In this document: piece after piece, positions 62,095-64,000 of the stretch | How the letters are laid out: every line of letters begins with the position of its first letter | Numbering within the stretch: position 1 is the stretch's first letter | From: Lethocerus indicus | Lineage: Eukaryota > Arthropoda > Insecta > Hemiptera > Belostomatidae | Direction: 5' to 3' | Length of the DNA stretch: 64,000 bases | Assembly: GCA_019843655.1 (NCBI GenBank) | Contig: JACDQD010000011.1 | Coordinates: forward strand, 13,682,604-13,746,603 | Notes under the pieces: model-generated | What the model was told of the DNA's origin: nothing | Seen by the model: the letters and a program-made list of their open reading frames with translations, nothing else | Databases searched by the model: none | Position numbers and translations under genes: made by a program

Positions 62095-62979
62095 AGATTA
62101 AAGAGGATGGTTTAAGCGGGAAGTTGCCTTCAAGGTAGGATTGTAGGAAAACGGAATAAAAAAAGTTGAATCATAAAACTTTATATAGAATCGTATGGCC
62201 GCTAGACATTTGTCGAGTAGTTATCAATCTCTAATAATTCAAAAATTAAGAATAATTAATAATATAATTCATGAAATAAACTTGTCTAAATTGTGCAATT
62301 TAAGAGGGATTATTTTTGTAATAAGTATTTTCCTAAAAGTATGTTTTACAGTTGACCCAACTATAGAAAATTTTCTTTATATCTGATATTATATTAAAAA
62401 GTCTCATCTTACTGTTCAACATATCATGGTACATTTTATTTAGTAATTATTCTATACTAACTATATTATTTCCCTACCCGAGGTATAAATACCGGATATT
62501 CTTTGGATTCGGTGTCCCAACAGAGCAGCTTGGCGACACCGACAATCGAAACTTACTAAAAATAAATCAGGGTTCATGACAGTAGCTTTTAAGAGTTTTA
62601 CAAGAAAGAAAGGCAAGAAAAACAAACGGCGATAAAAAAAAGAGCATGCCTTATCCATTGTAACATACGTGGTCGTTTCGCAAACTCAAAACAAGGTCGA
62701 ACAGATTTCCGCCCTGGGAGGCACTGAGGCGTAGTCCCAGATTTGAATAATTCGGAATAATGCGCGAATATTTAACCAGTGAGAGCATGAACATTACTCG
62801 CGTGTGAAGCGCACGACCAATCTAGAACGGAATTGGAAATTATCCTAAACTAACAAAATGAATCTCGACGTAGAGCGTCCGTTTCCCATTTCGCAGGAAA
62901 GTGTCGGGATCGACTATTTTCCTATGAGCAACCCATTATTCATCTGCCATACTGTTGCACGTTTCCCTCACCGAGGATT

Positions 62980-63240
62980 AAATGAACGGGACTCGGCACG
63001 GTAAATGGACACCTGAGGGTGTTGGCGGTTGGGAAACTGTTGGTCAAGTAGGAATGACGGGAAGACGGGACACCAATTGACACGTGAGTATTTTTCATTG
63101 AATGTCGACCCATTGAATAGGTCAAAACGGTAACGGTCAACAGCTGGCGTTGAATCACCCCTGGACAGAAATACGATACGGGGACAGGTAGCTTCGGTAC
63201 CTTTATGAACCGTCCTATGTATCTCTATACTCTTCTGACA
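62980..63240 (+). repeat. Second dispersed repeat family, copy 2
   Basis: Diverged partner of 54088-54345; the shared blocks AAATGAACGG (62980), TGGTCAAGTAGGAA (63041) and CAATTGACAC (63074) keep order and spacing. No open frame or named element. Confidence 0.55.
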
Positions 63241-63814
63241 AAAAAACAAACAAAAACGGGTCCAATCCGTCCCAAAATTGGTAGGAATAATCACCTCCGG
63301 GACACTGAATAAATGTTTCAAAGAAATACCACTGGTCCATACGACTGAAGAGGATTGAATCGAATAGAGGCGGTATTACTACTCAGAGTGTTATTACTAC
63401 CACCCAGAAAACGAGTTAAGGTAGCTTAAAATCCACAAATAAATTAAGCCATCTCCACAACAAAGGTTTCAATGGTCACACGGTACAGAACTGTCGAGCT
63501 CAGCCAAAAATACCGTTTTTGGCGTCACCAGAGGAAAACGCCCGTCGCCTAATCAAATGCACGTCCTTCGCACGACATATTCGGTTTGTCGACCCTGCGG
63601 TACACCAGGAGTGCCGGACACCGGCAGAGCCCATCTCGTTCGGCATGTTGGATAGGAATCAATACTATTTATGGTACTTGCGATATTCCGTACCGTCTAT
63701 AGCATTTGGTGAGTCACCTGTGGTATTGGACGCCCGTGTGGCATGCCTGAAGTTTTACTGCAGTTAAAAAGATTACAGGCAACCGACTTGAGTGAATCAC
63801 CAGCTAAGAAAGAG

Positions 63815-63860
63815 TTGTGTAGATGGCGAGCTGCCGAAACCTGTCTAGCACAACCCTCGC
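63815..63860 (+). repeat. Ribozyme-repeat copy
   Basis: GTGTAGATGGCGAGCTGCCG, AAACCTGTCTAGCACAACCC. Stem II, GAAAC and the GUCUAGC side are kept; the CUGA part of the core is lost. Confidence 0.5.
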
Positions 63861-64000
63861 GGACCAGGGAAGAGGTGTTCAAAACTTCAAGACAGTATAT
63901 TTACTTACTTAGGGTTCAAATTCTGATTGTCTTAACGTTATTTTTTCTTGTTATAGATACAATTATAAATTTCAAAAAAATCACAGGGAGAAGGGAAAGT

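Larger units (their letters stand above)
47744..64000 (-). other. bedraggled 5' intron and/or upstream DNA, no gene found
   Basis: An acceptor at 47744 shows that bedraggled transcription starts at higher coordinates, but no 5' UTR exon or promoter could be recognised. The reading frames here are short and lack coding character. Contents: ribozyme-repeat fragments (48651-48678, 52990-53033, 56408-56430, 59648-59692, 60566-60606, 63815-63860), a second repeat family (54088-54345, 62980-63240), a (TA)n tract at 62052-62089, and a TATA-box-like site at 52162. The remainder is unidentified sequence of the same less AT-rich character as intron 2. Confidence 0.5.

Noticed and set aside
61901..62095. 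Minus-strand frame starting with a Tyr-Ile repeat
   Set aside because: Translation of the (TA)n microsatellite.
1..64000. CRISPR arrays, operons, prophage or bacterial defence genes
   Set aside because: No regularly spaced direct repeats and no prokaryotic gene structure; introns and gene content are those of an animal.

Overview
The window is a piece of an arthropod, almost certainly insect, nuclear genome. Genes are intron-rich with GT-AG junctions, the first third is AT-rich, and the three protein-coding genes are conserved animal genes, one of which (bedraggled) is best known from insects. I see no bacterial, viral or CRISPR content. The species cannot be named from the sequence alone.

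Layout. (1) 792-7923, minus strand: ten exons of a SON homologue, a nuclear-speckle splicing cofactor. Its last exons (G-patch and RNA-binding domain) lie off the left edge. (2) 7924-8740: a compact divergent promoter. (3) 8741-10901, plus strand: IK/RED, a spliceosomal B-complex protein, with an apparent one-base frameshift in its GC-rich last exon. (4) 10902-12974: gap between convergent genes, carrying at 11951-12310 a cluster of CTCF-like AGATGGCGC motifs in a degenerate tandem repeat. (5) 12975-47743, minus strand: a 14-coding-exon SLC6-type membrane transporter identified as bedraggled. The 12 exons for the transporter core and tail are packed into 12975-21253; the two exons for the long N-terminal region sit alone at 38098-38533 and 47233-47743, separated by introns of 16.8 and 8.7 kb. 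(6) 47744-64000: 5' intron or upstream DNA of bedraggled, with no gene found.

The introns and upstream DNA from about 22 kb onward are visibly less AT-rich than the left part and full of decayed mobile-element debris. The main discovery-type signal is one dispersed repeat family seen at about 18 sites, mostly from 22 kb on. Its most conserved segment has the core of a type I hammerhead self-cleaving ribozyme (CUGAAGA, stem II, GAA, a palindromic ACCGGU stem III, C at the cleavage site, short stem I), as known from Penelope-like elements and retrozymes. Several copies are head-to-head foldbacks. Two cleaner non-autonomous DNA transposons are also present: a 642-bp piggyBac-like MITE at 46509-47150 and a 238-bp MITE with perfect 31-bp terminal inverted repeats at 30288-30525.

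Functionally, SON and IK are two splicing factors sharing one divergent promoter region, while bedraggled is an unrelated membrane protein downstream in convergent orientation to IK. Two exons (IK exon 3, bedraggled exon 2) contain reading-frame breaks in GC-rich sequence. These look like assembly indels rather than gene death, because all other splice phases fit.
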